From Nesterenkonia cremea (lineage in GTDB: Bacteria > Actinomycetota > Actinomycetes > Actinomycetales > Micrococcaceae), in assembly GCF_014642675.1 (NCBI RefSeq), contig NZ_BMIS01000001.1, positions 372,001-436,000 on the forward strand: a DNA stretch of 64,000 nucleotides, given 5' to 3'. The notes beneath the pieces are model-generated. The model made no database searches, was not told the DNA's origin, and saw nothing but the letters and a program-made list of their open reading frames with translations. Shown here one piece after another: positions 1 through 7,201 of this stretch; position 1 is the first letter of the stretch; each line of letters opens with the position of its first letter. Position numbers and translations under genes: made by a program.

Positions 1-461
1 GAGACCCGCAGGTTCTCCGCGCTCTGCTCCAGGGCTATCACCGGGGAGACGGCCGAGATGTCCGAGCGGTCAAGCCCGACCTGATCAGCCAGTGCCGGCA
101 GTGCGGAGGGATCCCAGCGTGTCAGCGGGTGGCCCACAGTGACGGCCTCACCCTCCTCCACCAGACGAGTGAATCCTGCTCCGTTGAGTCTGACGGTGTT
201 GATGCCCAGGTGCACCAGGACGCCGAACGTCTGCGCCTCGGTTTCATCGGTGATCAGAATTGCATGAGGATGTGCCTTGGCGACAGTGCCCGCGATCGGG
301 GCTACGGCTGTGCGCTCACCAGAGCCGTCCGTGCGGGGATCGATCGCAGCTCCGGCTCCCATCATGGCCTGGGAGAAGACTGGATCCGGAACCTTGCTGA
401 GCGGGAGAACCCTGCCCGAGCACGGTGCTGCGACCGTGAGGCCCTTGGTCCTCTGCGTCAC
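1..461 (-). CDS. PTS sugar transporter subunit EIIA (glucose family), C-terminus cut by window edge
   Basis: Cytosolic phosphocarrier of a sugar phosphotransferase system; it takes phosphate from HPr and passes it to EIIB. Read on the minus strand from a GTG that overlaps the EIIB stop as GTGA, the frame stays open to the window edge for 153 residues, so only a short C-terminal piece can be missing (family about 150-170 residues). Both family histidines are visible: one in PHAILI (the assisting His) and one in VLVHLGINTVRLNG (the phosphoryl-accepting His). Translational coupling to EIIB and the divergent GntR/EIIC genes show a PTS split over two divergent operons. The GTG start rests only on the overlap and on homology beginning just after it. 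Confidence 0.88.
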   Translation of the reverse strand, partial: MTQRTKGLTVAAPCSGRVLPLSKVPDPVFSQAMMGAGAAIDPRTDGSGERTAVAPIAGTVAKAHPHAILITDETEAQTFGVLVHLGINTVRLNGAGFTRLVEEGEAVTVGHPLTRWDPSALPALADQVGLDRSDISAVSPVIALEQSAENLRV

Positions 462-688
462 CTGAGATCCTCGATGTCGTCGGCCAGGTTGTCAGCTTCC
501 GGGCCGACGATGACCTGCACGGCACTGCCTGCGACGGTCACCCCGTGAGCTCCAGCGGCCTTCAGTGCGGCTTGGTCCACCTTGGAGGCATCCTCGACCT
601 CGGTGCGCAGGCGAGTGATGCACGGTTCGATCTCGACGATGTTTCCGGACCCGCCGAGTGCGGCCACGATGTCTTCTGCTTTGCCCAT
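458..688 (-). CDS. PTS sugar transporter subunit EIIB (glucose/GlcNAc type), stand-alone
   Basis: Small 76-residue EIIB protein that receives phosphate from EIIA on a cysteine and donates it to the sugar bound by EIIC. The motif IEPCITRLR holds the phosphorylated cysteine. The reading frame extends further upstream, but the ATG at 688 is chosen because AAGGAG stands a few bases before it and the MGKAEDIVAALGG start matches the family's N-terminus. In many bacteria this domain is fused to EIIC; here it is a separate gene on the opposite strand from EIIC, as in streptomycete glucose/N-acetylglucosamine systems (family knowledge). Its promoter must lie in 689-934, within reach of the GntR operator. 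Confidence 0.9.
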   Translation of the reverse strand: MGKAEDIVAALGGSGNIVEIEPCITRLRTEVEDASKVDQAALKAAGAHGVTVAGSAVQVIVGPEADNLADDIEDLR

Positions 689-879
689 GGTGCTTCTCCT
701 TGTCGTGTTCCTCTTCGGCTGCGGTGGATCGTAGGGGAGTGTCCTGTCCTGTGAGCTCCGCCGCAGCGTCTCAGGATGCTCAGCGATCTCCCGTGTCATC
801 CGGGTGGTGGCCGAATCCTGCGTGCCCGATCCCCCTATGACGGTCATGTGAACGGTGCCCCCTCATGTCCCTGAGGCTC

Positions 880-925
880 TTGACAGACGATGTGACGATC
901 GTCATAGTCAACTGGTACGTACCAG
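880..925 (+). promoter_or_regulatory. Promoter of gntR-EIIC with CRP-like box and DasR-like GntR operator
   Basis: TTGACA (880-885), a 17-bp spacer and CATAGT (903-908) form a good sigma-70-type promoter pointing to gntR. A perfect 14-bp palindrome CTGGTACGTACCAG (912-925) lies at the expected start point; its half-sites ACTGGT/ACCAG match the DasR operator consensus as I recall it, differing in the central four bases. TGTGACGATCGTCATA (891-906) resembles a CRP/GlxR box (TGTGA-N6-TCACA) and contains the perfect palindrome TGACGATCGTCA (893-904). The arrangement suggests autorepression by GntR plus cAMP-type control. I found no convincing minus-strand promoter for EIIB, although one must exist nearby. 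Confidence 0.7.
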
Positions 926-967
926 ACCGTATCAGTGGTCACACACCCTGTCGAGAGGCCCTCTTCT

Positions 968-1732
968 GTGCCGACCAGCCGCCGCGCCATCACAGACGGA
1001 CCCGTCGCCAAGCACATCCAGCTGAGTCGAGCCCTGGCCAGGAGAGTGGCCGAGGAGCTGTCTTCCGGCCAGGCAGTGCCCTCTGAGCGCGAGCTGATGG
1101 CCGAGTACGGCCTCTCCCGCGCCACTGTGCGCAGGGCGGTGGAGGCGCTGATCGCTGACGGGCTGCTGCAGCGGGTCCCTGCCAAAGGAACGTTCGTGGT
1201 CGAGCCTCGCGTGGAGAGTCAGCTGCACCTGGCCTCGTTCACACAGGACATGCGCCGTCGGGGTTTCACCCCCAGGACTCTCCTGGTCAGCTGCGCTGAG
1301 GAGGTCCCCACGGCTGAAGCCGCACGGGCGCTGGGGATGGCCCAGGATCAGACGGCTTGGCACATCTCGCGCATCCGCTTGGCCGACGACCAGCCCATCG
1401 CGGTGGAGACCGGGTGGTACCCCACCGCGACTTTCCCGGGGCTCGAGCGCGAGGATCTGACCGGATCGCTCTACGAGATCTTCGCCCAGCGCTACGGCTG
1501 CACCATCGACTCGGCCGGACAGACGCTGTGGGGAGAGACCGCTGACCGCGCCGTGGCGCGTCAGCTGCAGGCGACGACGTCGACGCCGCTGCTGGTCTTC
1601 CAGCGCACCTCCTATGCGCAGGGGAAGCCGCTGGAGTACGTGACCTCGCGGTACCGCGGAGACCGATACCAGGTCCATATGGAGCTGAGCAGTCAGCCCA
1701 GCCCCACTCGCACAGAAGGGACAGGCCAGTGA
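968..1732 (+). CDS. GntR-family (HutC subfamily) transcriptional regulator, probable PTS repressor
   Basis: DNA-binding repressor that probably senses a sugar phosphate produced by the adjacent PTS. The winged-helix domain is in the first 75 residues (PSERELMAEYGLSRATVRRAVE is the recognition region), followed by a UTRA ligand-binding domain to the end. About 254 residues is normal for HutC-type regulators. The frame also allows a GTG at 935, but GTG 968 has GAGAGG at a suitable distance and gives the usual N-terminus. Its stop overlaps the EIIC start (GTGA), so the two are translationally coupled. The DasR-like palindrome just upstream is its likely operator. N-acetylglucosamine or glucosamine-6-phosphate is a plausible effector, but this is inference from the operator. 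Confidence 0.87.
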   Translation: MPTSRRAITDGPVAKHIQLSRALARRVAEELSSGQAVPSERELMAEYGLSRATVRRAVEALIADGLLQRVPAKGTFVVEPRVESQLHLASFTQDMRRRGFTPRTLLVSCAEEVPTAEAARALGMAQDQTAWHISRIRLADDQPIAVETGWYPTATFPGLEREDLTGSLYEIFAQRYGCTIDSAGQTLWGETADRAVARQLQATTSTPLLVFQRTSYAQGKPLEYVTSRYRGDRYQVHMELSSQPSPTRTEGTGQ

Positions 1733-2976
1733 GCAAGGAAGACGGAAAGATACTTCAGAAGGACGGCAAGGGCTTCAACGTCGCCGGCGTCCAGAAGTTC
1801 GGACGCAGCCTCATGCTGCCCATCGCGTCACTGCCGGCTGCCGCACTGCTGATGCGTCTGGGCCAGCCGGACCTGCTCGGAGACGAGGGTCTGGGCTGGG
1901 ATGAGGTCGCTGCCGTCGTCGGTGCCGCCGGTGATGCGCTCTTCGACTGGCTTCCGCTGCTCTTCGCGGTGGGCGTGGCCATCGGTATGGCAAAGAAGGC
2001 TGACGGATCCACTGCGCTGGCCGCAGTGGTCGGTTTCGTCGTCTGGGAAGCGGTCTGCGAGGCCATGTCTCCCATGGTGCTGGGGGCTGACGCGGCAGAA
2101 GCAGGCGAGGTGGTCGACTTCCACGTCCTCGGCGGCATCCTCGTCGGCCTCATCACGGCGTTCCTGTGGCAGAGATACCACCGGATCAAGCTCCCTCCCT
2201 ACCTGGCCTTCTTCGGCGGTCGGCGATTCGTCCCCATGATCACTGCGCTGGCCGCCATCGTGCTGGGAGTTCTGATGAGCTTCCTCTACAGCGGGTTCGA
2301 CGCCGGCATCACCGCACTGGGCGAATGGGTGACCCAGAATGCCGTCCTCGGAGGCTTCGTCTACGGCTTCGTCAATCGTCTGCTCCTGCCCCTGGGGCTG
2401 CATCACATCCTGAACAATCCGCCGTGGTTCCTCATCGGTTCCTATGACACGGGGGACGGCGTGGTGACCGGTGACATCGAGCGCTTTCTCAGCGGTGACC
2501 CGACCGCAGGCATCTTTATGACCGGCTTCTTCCCGATCATGATGTTCGCCCTGCCGGCTGCCGCCCTGGCCATCTGGCATGAGGCTCGTCCGGAGAACCG
2601 CAAGGCTGTCGGCGGGATCATGATCTCGGTGGCGCTGACCGCCTTCCTGACCGGTGTCACCGAGCCGCTGGAATTCGCCTTCATGTTCGTGGCCTTCCCG
2701 CTCTATGTGGTCCACGCCTTCCTGACCGGCACGTCGATGGCGCTGGTCAACTATCTGGAGATCAAGCAGGGCTTCGGCTTCTCCGCGGGCCTGTTCGACT
2801 TCCTGCTCAACTGGAACATCGCTACCAACCCTGCATGGCTCATCCTGATCGGGCTGGGTTACGCGGTGGTGTACTACGTGCTCTTCCGCGCGATCATCCG
2901 CCGGTTCAACCTCAAGACGCCCGGCCGGGAGGACTCGGAGGAGAAGCCCGAATCGGCGCCCGAGACCGGGCAGTGA
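1729..2976 (+). CDS. PTS sugar transporter subunit EIIC (glucose/N-acetylglucosamine family)
   Basis: Integral membrane permease that moves and releases the sugar being phosphorylated by EIIB. The 415-residue protein has about ten hydrophobic segments, begins with the family pattern FGRSLMLPIASLPAAALLMR, and carries GLHHILNNPPW (about residue 223) and TEPLEFAFMF (about 307), both conserved around the sugar site. No EIIB domain is fused at the C-terminus, which instead ends in an acidic tail. Starts with GTG overlapping the gntR stop. The substrate is either glucose or N-acetylglucosamine; the neighbouring DasR-like regulator favours the latter, but sequence alone does not decide. Confidence 0.9.
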   Translation: MSKEDGKILQKDGKGFNVAGVQKFGRSLMLPIASLPAAALLMRLGQPDLLGDEGLGWDEVAAVVGAAGDALFDWLPLLFAVGVAIGMAKKADGSTALAAVVGFVVWEAVCEAMSPMVLGADAAEAGEVVDFHVLGGILVGLITAFLWQRYHRIKLPPYLAFFGGRRFVPMITALAAIVLGVLMSFLYSGFDAGITALGEWVTQNAVLGGFVYGFVNRLLLPLGLHHILNNPPWFLIGSYDTGDGVVTGDIERFLSGDPTAGIFMTGFFPIMMFALPAAALAIWHEARPENRKAVGGIMISVALTAFLTGVTEPLEFAFMFVAFPLYVVHAFLTGTSMALVNYLEIKQGFGFSAGLFDFLLNWNIATNPAWLILIGLGYAVVYYVLFRAIIRRFNLKTPGREDSEEKPESAPETGQ

Positions 2977-3107
2977 GCGTCTCGACGGTGAGCTCACTCC
3001 GACGGGCGCGCGTGAGGAGGGTCTGATCCTGGGCTCGCCCCGGTGCCACGGGGGCGCTGGTCCAGGCGCTGCCGGCGGCCCCGCAGCTCGCCTGAGAGAC
3101 TGAGGCT

Positions 3108-3923
3108 ATGGCGCACCGCATCCAGCTTTCCTTCTCCGGGCACTTCGCCGAGCTCAGCCCCGATGACCTCACCGAGACCGGCGTGGTGCTCAGCACCGGG
3201 CCCGCCCCGGACCAGATGGCCGAGCAGTCCCATGTGGAGGTCGAGGACCCCAGCTACCTGCTGCACGACTACACCTACCGGATGAGCTCGGTGCTGCGCG
3301 CGGTGGCCCCGCGGCTGTGGGGCGAGCGGCCGGCATCGGTGCTGCACCTGGGGGCTGGGGCGCTGACCCTTCCGCGGTGGATCCAGGCACAGTGGCCGGG
3401 ATCTGCCGCCATCGCCCAGACCGTGGTGGACATCGAGCCCGAGCTGGTGGACTTCATCCTCGAGCATGTCCCGATGGAGCCCGCCCCGGAGAACGTGGTG
3501 GCCGATGCCGCCCAGGTCCTCGGCCCCGAGGGTGCTCTGGCCGGGCGCAGCTTCGATGTGGTGATCGTGGACCTGTTCAACAGCGCCGATGCGCCGGCGT
3601 CGTTGGTCTCCGCCGAGTTCTGTGCCCAGGTGCTGCGCGCGCTGAATCCGCAGGGGCTGCTGCTGATGAACCTGGGCGACGACGCCGGCATGGACTTCGC
3701 CCGTGGGCTCACCTCCACGCTGCTCGGCGCAGCGGGGAAGCCTGATGACGCGCTGCTCACCGCGCCCGACGCCGTCCTCTGCGCCCACGAGGAGGGGAAT
3801 CTGGTCTTCGCCACGGTCCCCGACGCCGGCTTCACCGACTTCGAGCGTCAGCTCATCTGGGCCGCCGGCCCGCATCCCGGTGACGTGCTCACCGGGTCAG
3901 AGCTCACCGACTGGACGTCTTGA
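3108..3923 (+). CDS. Spermidine synthase-like methyltransferase-fold protein
   Basis: Rossmann-fold protein of the spermidine/spermine synthase superfamily, 271 residues. The cofactor-binding core is visible as VLHLGAGALTLPRW (about residue 80), DIEPELVDF (acidic end of strand 2) and DVVIVDLFN. Many actinobacterial proteins of this type are annotated spermidine synthase but lack proof of aminopropyl transfer; a polyamine or methylation role cannot be told apart here. It stands alone between the PTS operon and the convergent symporter gene. The ATG at 3108 is the first in-frame start that leaves the family N-terminus; there is no strong Shine-Dalgarno sequence. Confidence 0.72.
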   Translation: MAHRIQLSFSGHFAELSPDDLTETGVVLSTGPAPDQMAEQSHVEVEDPSYLLHDYTYRMSSVLRAVAPRLWGERPASVLHLGAGALTLPRWIQAQWPGSAAIAQTVVDIEPELVDFILEHVPMEPAPENVVADAAQVLGPEGALAGRSFDVVIVDLFNSADAPASLVSAEFCAQVLRALNPQGLLLMNLGDDAGMDFARGLTSTLLGAAGKPDDALLTAPDAVLCAHEEGNLVFATVPDAGFTDFERQLIWAAGPHPGDVLTGSELTDWTS

Positions 3924-3933
3924 CGCGAGTCGA

Positions 3934-3990
3934 GCGGGGCCCCGGCCTCCTTCAGCGCTGATCGCGTCTGAAGAAGGGCCGAGACCCCGC
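3934..3990. terminator. Long interrupted hairpin between convergent genes
   Basis: AGCGGGG (3934-3940) pairs with CCCCGCT (3984-3990), enclosing further pairing of CTTCAG with CTGAAG. It sits in the 102-bp gap between the spermidine synthase-like gene and the convergent symporter and is the only candidate terminator there. There is no long T-run on either side. Confidence 0.45.
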
Positions 3991-4025
3991 TCGTCTCTCA
4001 GTCAGGCTCACTCAGGCGGAGAGGC

Positions 4026-5696
4026 TCACACCTTCGTGGTCTGCTGGGAGGGGTAGCGGATGGACTCCACCATCTCCTGGACCTCGTGGCTCGGCGGCCG
4101 GGTGAGGTTGGAGACGATGATCGTCACCGTGAAGTTGACCAGTGCGCCGATGGCGCCGATGCCCTCCGGTGAGATGCCGAGGATGTGGTCGTTGGCGCCG
4201 GTGCCGAAGATCTCCAGGGTGTAGATCATGTAGCCGGCGCTGAACACCAGGCCGGTGAGCATGCCCGCTGCGGCACCCTTGGCGTTGGCCTTCTTCCAGA
4301 AGATCCCCAAGATGAGGATCGGGAAGAAGGTCGAGGCCGCGAGTCCGAAGGCGAACGCCACCACCTGGGCCACGAAGGCCGGCGGATTCAGCCCGGCGAA
4401 GATCGCCACGATCACAGCGCCGGTCATGGCCAGGCGTCCCACCAGCATCTGGGTCTTCTCCGTAGCCTGCTCCTTGGAGATCATCCGGTAGTAGATGTCG
4501 TGGGAGGCGGCGGAGGAGATGACCAGCAGCAGGCCGGCCGCAGTGGACAGAGCCGCTGCCATACCGCCGGCGGCCATCAGGCCGATGATCGGAGCCGGCA
4601 GGCCGCCGATCTCCGGGGAGGCCAGGACCAGGATGTCGTTGGAGACGATCAGGTCCGCGCCGGAGGCCGCATCATTGGAGACAGTGTCGATCAGGCCGTC
4701 CTCCGCGTTGAGCGTCACATAGCCGGCATCGGCCCAGGGGTCGATCCAGGAGGGCAGCTCATCGGCCGTGGAGCCCTGGGCTCCGCGCAGCAGGTTCAGG
4801 TTGGTGAACGCGCCGACGGCGGGAGCGGTCAGGTACAGCAGGGAGATGAAGAACAGCGCCCAGAAGGCGGAGAACCGCGCACCGCGCACCGTCTTGGTGG
4901 TGTAGAAGCGGATGATCACATGCGGCAGACCAGCCGTGCCGAGCATCAGCGAGGCGGTCACCAGGAAGACGTCCAGCTGGCCGCCGTCGCGTCCTGCGAA
5001 GGCCTCGGTGAACTCATGCAGACCGAACTCGGTGCGCAGCGCATCCAGCTCGGAGAGGATGGTTCCGTAGGTGACCTGCGGGATCGGGAAGCCGCCGATC
5101 TGCTGGGAGACGGCCACTGCCGGGATCGCGTAGGCGATGATCAGCACGATGTACTGGGCCACCTGGGTGTAGGTGATGCCCTTCATTCCGCCCAGCACTG
5201 CGTAGAAGAAGATGACTGCGGCGGCCACGACCACGGCCCATTCGGCCGAGAGGCCCAGGAAGCGGGCGAAGACCACGCCGCCGCCGGTCATCTGGCCCAC
5301 CACGTAGGTGAAGGAGACGACGATGGCGCTGATCGCCGCGATCACGCGGACGCTGTCGCTGTAGCGGTCGCCCACGAATTCCGGGACGGTGAACTTGCCC
5401 CATTTGCGCAGGTAGGGGGCCAGCAGCAGCGCCAGAAGCACGAAGCCGCCGGTCCAGCCCATCAGGTAGACCGCGCCGTCCGAGCCCATGAAGGTGATCA
5501 TGCCGGCCATGCCGATGAACGACGCCGCGCTCATCCAGTCCGCGGCCACCGCCATACCGTTGGCCACCGTGGGCACGCCCTGGGAGGCGACGTAGAACTC
5601 CTTGGTCTCCTTCACGCGGGAGCGCCAGGCGATGTAGATGTAGAGCCCGAAGCTCAGCACCAGGAAGAGGAAGGTCCAGAACTGCATCGAACTCAT
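4026..5696 (-). CDS. Sodium:solute symporter (SSS family, acetate/carboxylate ActP-like large subunit)
   Basis: Membrane carrier of 556 residues with about 13 hydrophobic segments, of the subgroup that pairs with a DUF4212 small subunit; relatives move acetate, pyruvate or lactate with Na+ or H+. Family features include KEFYVASQGVPTVANGMAVAADWMSAASF near the N-terminus, FYAVLGGMKGITYTQVAQY and MLGTAGLPHVIIRFYT. A hydrophilic stretch of about 60 residues around position 310-370 is an external loop. ATG at 5696 overlaps the small-subunit stop by four bases, showing tight coupling. The perfect CRP/GlxR-like site at 6084-6099 lies just upstream of the operon, fitting carbon-source control. Confidence 0.88.
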   Translation of the reverse strand: MSSMQFWTFLFLVLSFGLYIYIAWRSRVKETKEFYVASQGVPTVANGMAVAADWMSAASFIGMAGMITFMGSDGAVYLMGWTGGFVLLALLLAPYLRKWGKFTVPEFVGDRYSDSVRVIAAISAIVVSFTYVVGQMTGGGVVFARFLGLSAEWAVVVAAAVIFFYAVLGGMKGITYTQVAQYIVLIIAYAIPAVAVSQQIGGFPIPQVTYGTILSELDALRTEFGLHEFTEAFAGRDGGQLDVFLVTASLMLGTAGLPHVIIRFYTTKTVRGARFSAFWALFFISLLYLTAPAVGAFTNLNLLRGAQGSTADELPSWIDPWADAGYVTLNAEDGLIDTVSNDAASGADLIVSNDILVLASPEIGGLPAPIIGLMAAGGMAAALSTAAGLLLVISSAASHDIYYRMISKEQATEKTQMLVGRLAMTGAVIVAIFAGLNPPAFVAQVVAFAFGLAASTFFPILILGIFWKKANAKGAAAGMLTGLVFSAGYMIYTLEIFGTGANDHILGISPEGIGAIGALVNFTVTIIVSNLTRPPSHEVQEMVESIRYPSQQTTKV

Positions 5697-6016
5697 CGGG
5701 AGTCACCGCCCTCCGCCGCCGGCCGCTCGTCCACGCCGAACTCCTTGTCGATCCGGTCCATCCACAGCGCGTAGACGAGGATCAGGAGCACGAAGGTGTA
5801 GATGGCGCCCTGCTGGGCGAACCAGAGTCCCAGCGGGAAGCCGAGGATCACGATGTTGTTCAGCGGCTCCACCAGCAGCACGCCGAAGCCCAGTGAGACT
5901 GTGGCCCAGATGGCCAGCAGGACCACCAGCAGGCGCACGTTCTTCTTCCAGTAGCGGCGGCGCCAATCCTCGCCCGGAGGAGCGCCTCCTCCGTTCTCAT
6001 ATGTCACATCAGACAT
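5693..6016 (-). CDS. DUF4212 small subunit of sodium:solute symporter
   Basis: Two-helix membrane protein of 107 residues. NVRLLVVLLAIWATVSLGFGVLL and the strongly conserved GFPLGLWFAQQGAIY segment, followed by YALWMDRIDKEFGV, are diagnostic of DUF4212 proteins, which are encoded next to and presumably act with SSS carriers. The ATG at 6016 opens MSDVTYENGGG; no other start upstream fits. It is the first gene of a two-gene operon with the large subunit, with a four-base overlap. The molecular role of the small subunit is not established in the family. Confidence 0.9.
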   Translation of the reverse strand: MSDVTYENGGGAPPGEDWRRRYWKKNVRLLVVLLAIWATVSLGFGVLLVEPLNNIVILGFPLGLWFAQQGAIYTFVLLILVYALWMDRIDKEFGVDERPAAEGGDSR

Positions 6017-6083
6017 GTGAGGCTCCTTTGCTCTGTTCGCTCGCCCCCGCGCAGTGCGCGCCGGGGATCTGCGTTCAGCAAAC

Positions 6084-6099
6084 TGTGATTCAGCTCACA
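6084..6099. promoter_or_regulatory. Perfect CRP/GlxR-type operator TGTGA-N6-TCACA
   Basis: TGTGATTCAGCTCACA is a full match to the CRP/GlxR consensus arms. It lies 68 bp upstream of the DUF4212-symporter operon (minus) and 192 bp upstream of the membrane protein gene at 6291 (plus). In corynebacteria GlxR controls acetate metabolism genes, so this is the expected regulator class. The rest of the 274-bp gap 6017-6290 shows no gene. Confidence 0.75.
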
Positions 6100-6277
6100 A
6101 GACAAGGCGACGCGACTCAACGGCGCGGGCGATCTGGCGAGCGGCGCCCTGGGCTCCGCCAGCGGTCATCGAGGCCCAGGGATGCCGCTCGCACCCCGCT
6201 TGTGACCGCTCGTCATCACAGAGCTGCCGTTCGGCGCAGGGAAGCGGCTCCGAGGATGACTGTGACTCGCATCACCC

Positions 6278-6283
6278 TAGAAT
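6278..6283 (+). promoter_or_regulatory. -10 box TAGAAT of a leaderless start
   Basis: TAGAAT is followed by seven bases and then the ATG at 6291, so transcription would start at or within a base of the start codon. This decides the start of the downstream gene against a longer frame that begins at 6054. Confidence 0.6.
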
Positions 6284-6290
6284 GGGTGGC

Positions 6291-6788
6291 ATGACTCAGG
6301 TGAAGAGCGCAGCGGAGGACAGAGGCCTGGCAGGGGTGGCCGCCCGGCTGAAGGCTGGCCGCGGAAGCGGCTTCGGGATCTTCCATCCGGGCAGCTGGGC
6401 AATGATGATCGCCGGCATGATGATGATCTTCTCGGCCTTCCTGCCCTGGGTCTACGTGACGCTGACCCAGGAGATCGTCGGCGAGAGCTTCGTGCTGCGC
6501 GGCACGGACGGCCCCGGTGTGCTGACCCTGGCTGTGGGCTGTCTGGCCTTCGGCGGAGCCTTCATCCCGCGGCGCCGCCTGGCCATCGGCCATGCCGCCG
6601 TCCCCGGACTGGTGGTGGCCGGCATCGTACTGCTGCAGGTCTGGAACATCATCGCCGCCTCCCTGGAGACCGCCTGGGGCAGCTTCCTGCCCGGTATGGG
6701 CCTGGTGCTCGCCGGCGGCGGAGCGGTCATCCTGATCCGCGCCGCGCTGAAGATGTACCGTCAGTGGCCCGACCCGGCCAAGGGCTGA
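6291..6788 (+). CDS. Small four-helix membrane protein, first gene of symporter-sensor operon
   Basis: Unrecognised 165-residue protein. After about 40 mostly hydrophilic residues it shows four hydrophobic segments (MMIAGMMMIFSAFLPWVYV; the VLTLAVGCLAFGGAF region; AAVPGLVVAGIVLLQVW; MGLVLAGGGAVILIRAAL). The start at 6291 is preferred because a -10 box ends seven bases before it. It overlaps or nearly abuts the next small membrane protein, which in turn overlaps the symporter, so it belongs to a cluster with the symporter, LytS kinase and LytTR regulator. It could be an accessory subunit or a sensor partner; no function is claimed. Confidence 0.7.
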   Translation: MTQVKSAAEDRGLAGVAARLKAGRGSGFGIFHPGSWAMMIAGMMMIFSAFLPWVYVTLTQEIVGESFVLRGTDGPGVLTLAVGCLAFGGAFIPRRRLAIGHAAVPGLVVAGIVLLQVWNIIAASLETAWGSFLPGMGLVLAGGGAVILIRAALKMYRQWPDPAKG

Positions 6789-7201
6789 GCCGCCCGCGCG
6801 TGAGAGCTGAGCCGGAGGTTCAGGACACTCCTGCCGAGGTCGACGCCGCCTTCCGCACCCTGCGCCGGGTGGCCGTCACCTATTTCATCGTCTTCCTGGC
6901 GGTGGTCGCCGCCTTCCCGGTGCTCACCATGACCCTGGACTGGTGGACCGAATCCCGGCTGTTGGGCGACCTCAGCCCCGCCTTCCTGGCCGCCGCCGTC
7001 GGGCTCTATGTGGTCTTCGCGGTGATCGGGGTGGCCGCGGCCACGCTCAGCAGCTCGGTGGAGCAGCGCATGCTCGGCGGCACCGGTGCCGAGGGTCCGG
7101 AGCAGGACCCCACAGACCCCGACGCCGACCCCTTCGGCTACGGCCCGGAGGGGTGGGAAGACTTCGGTTCTGTCGCCGATGAACCGCCGGGGCGCCTGTG
7201 A
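6764..7201 (+). CDS. Two-helix membrane protein, probable symporter small subunit
   Basis: 145-residue protein with two hydrophobic segments (VAVTYFIVFLAVVAAFPVL and AFLAAAVGLYVVFAVIGVAA) and an acidic, glycine- and proline-rich C-terminus. In size, topology and position directly before an SSS carrier it resembles the DUF485/DUF4212 small subunits, though the sequence is not a clear match to either. An in-frame GTG at 6800, 12 bp after the previous stop, would remove the 25-bp overlap and is a plausible alternative start. Its stop overlaps the symporter start (GTGA). Confidence 0.72.
   Translation: MARPGQGLSRPRVRAEPEVQDTPAEVDAAFRTLRRVAVTYFIVFLAVVAAFPVLTMTLDWWTESRLLGDLSPAFLAAAVGLYVVFAVIGVAAATLSSSVEQRMLGGTGAEGPEQDPTDPDADPFGYGPEGWEDFGSVADEPPGRL

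Noticed and set aside
4185..5774. 529-codon plus-strand frame opposite the symporter
   Set aside because: His/Gly/Asp/Gln-rich shadow of the membrane protein on the other strand; no recognisable domain.
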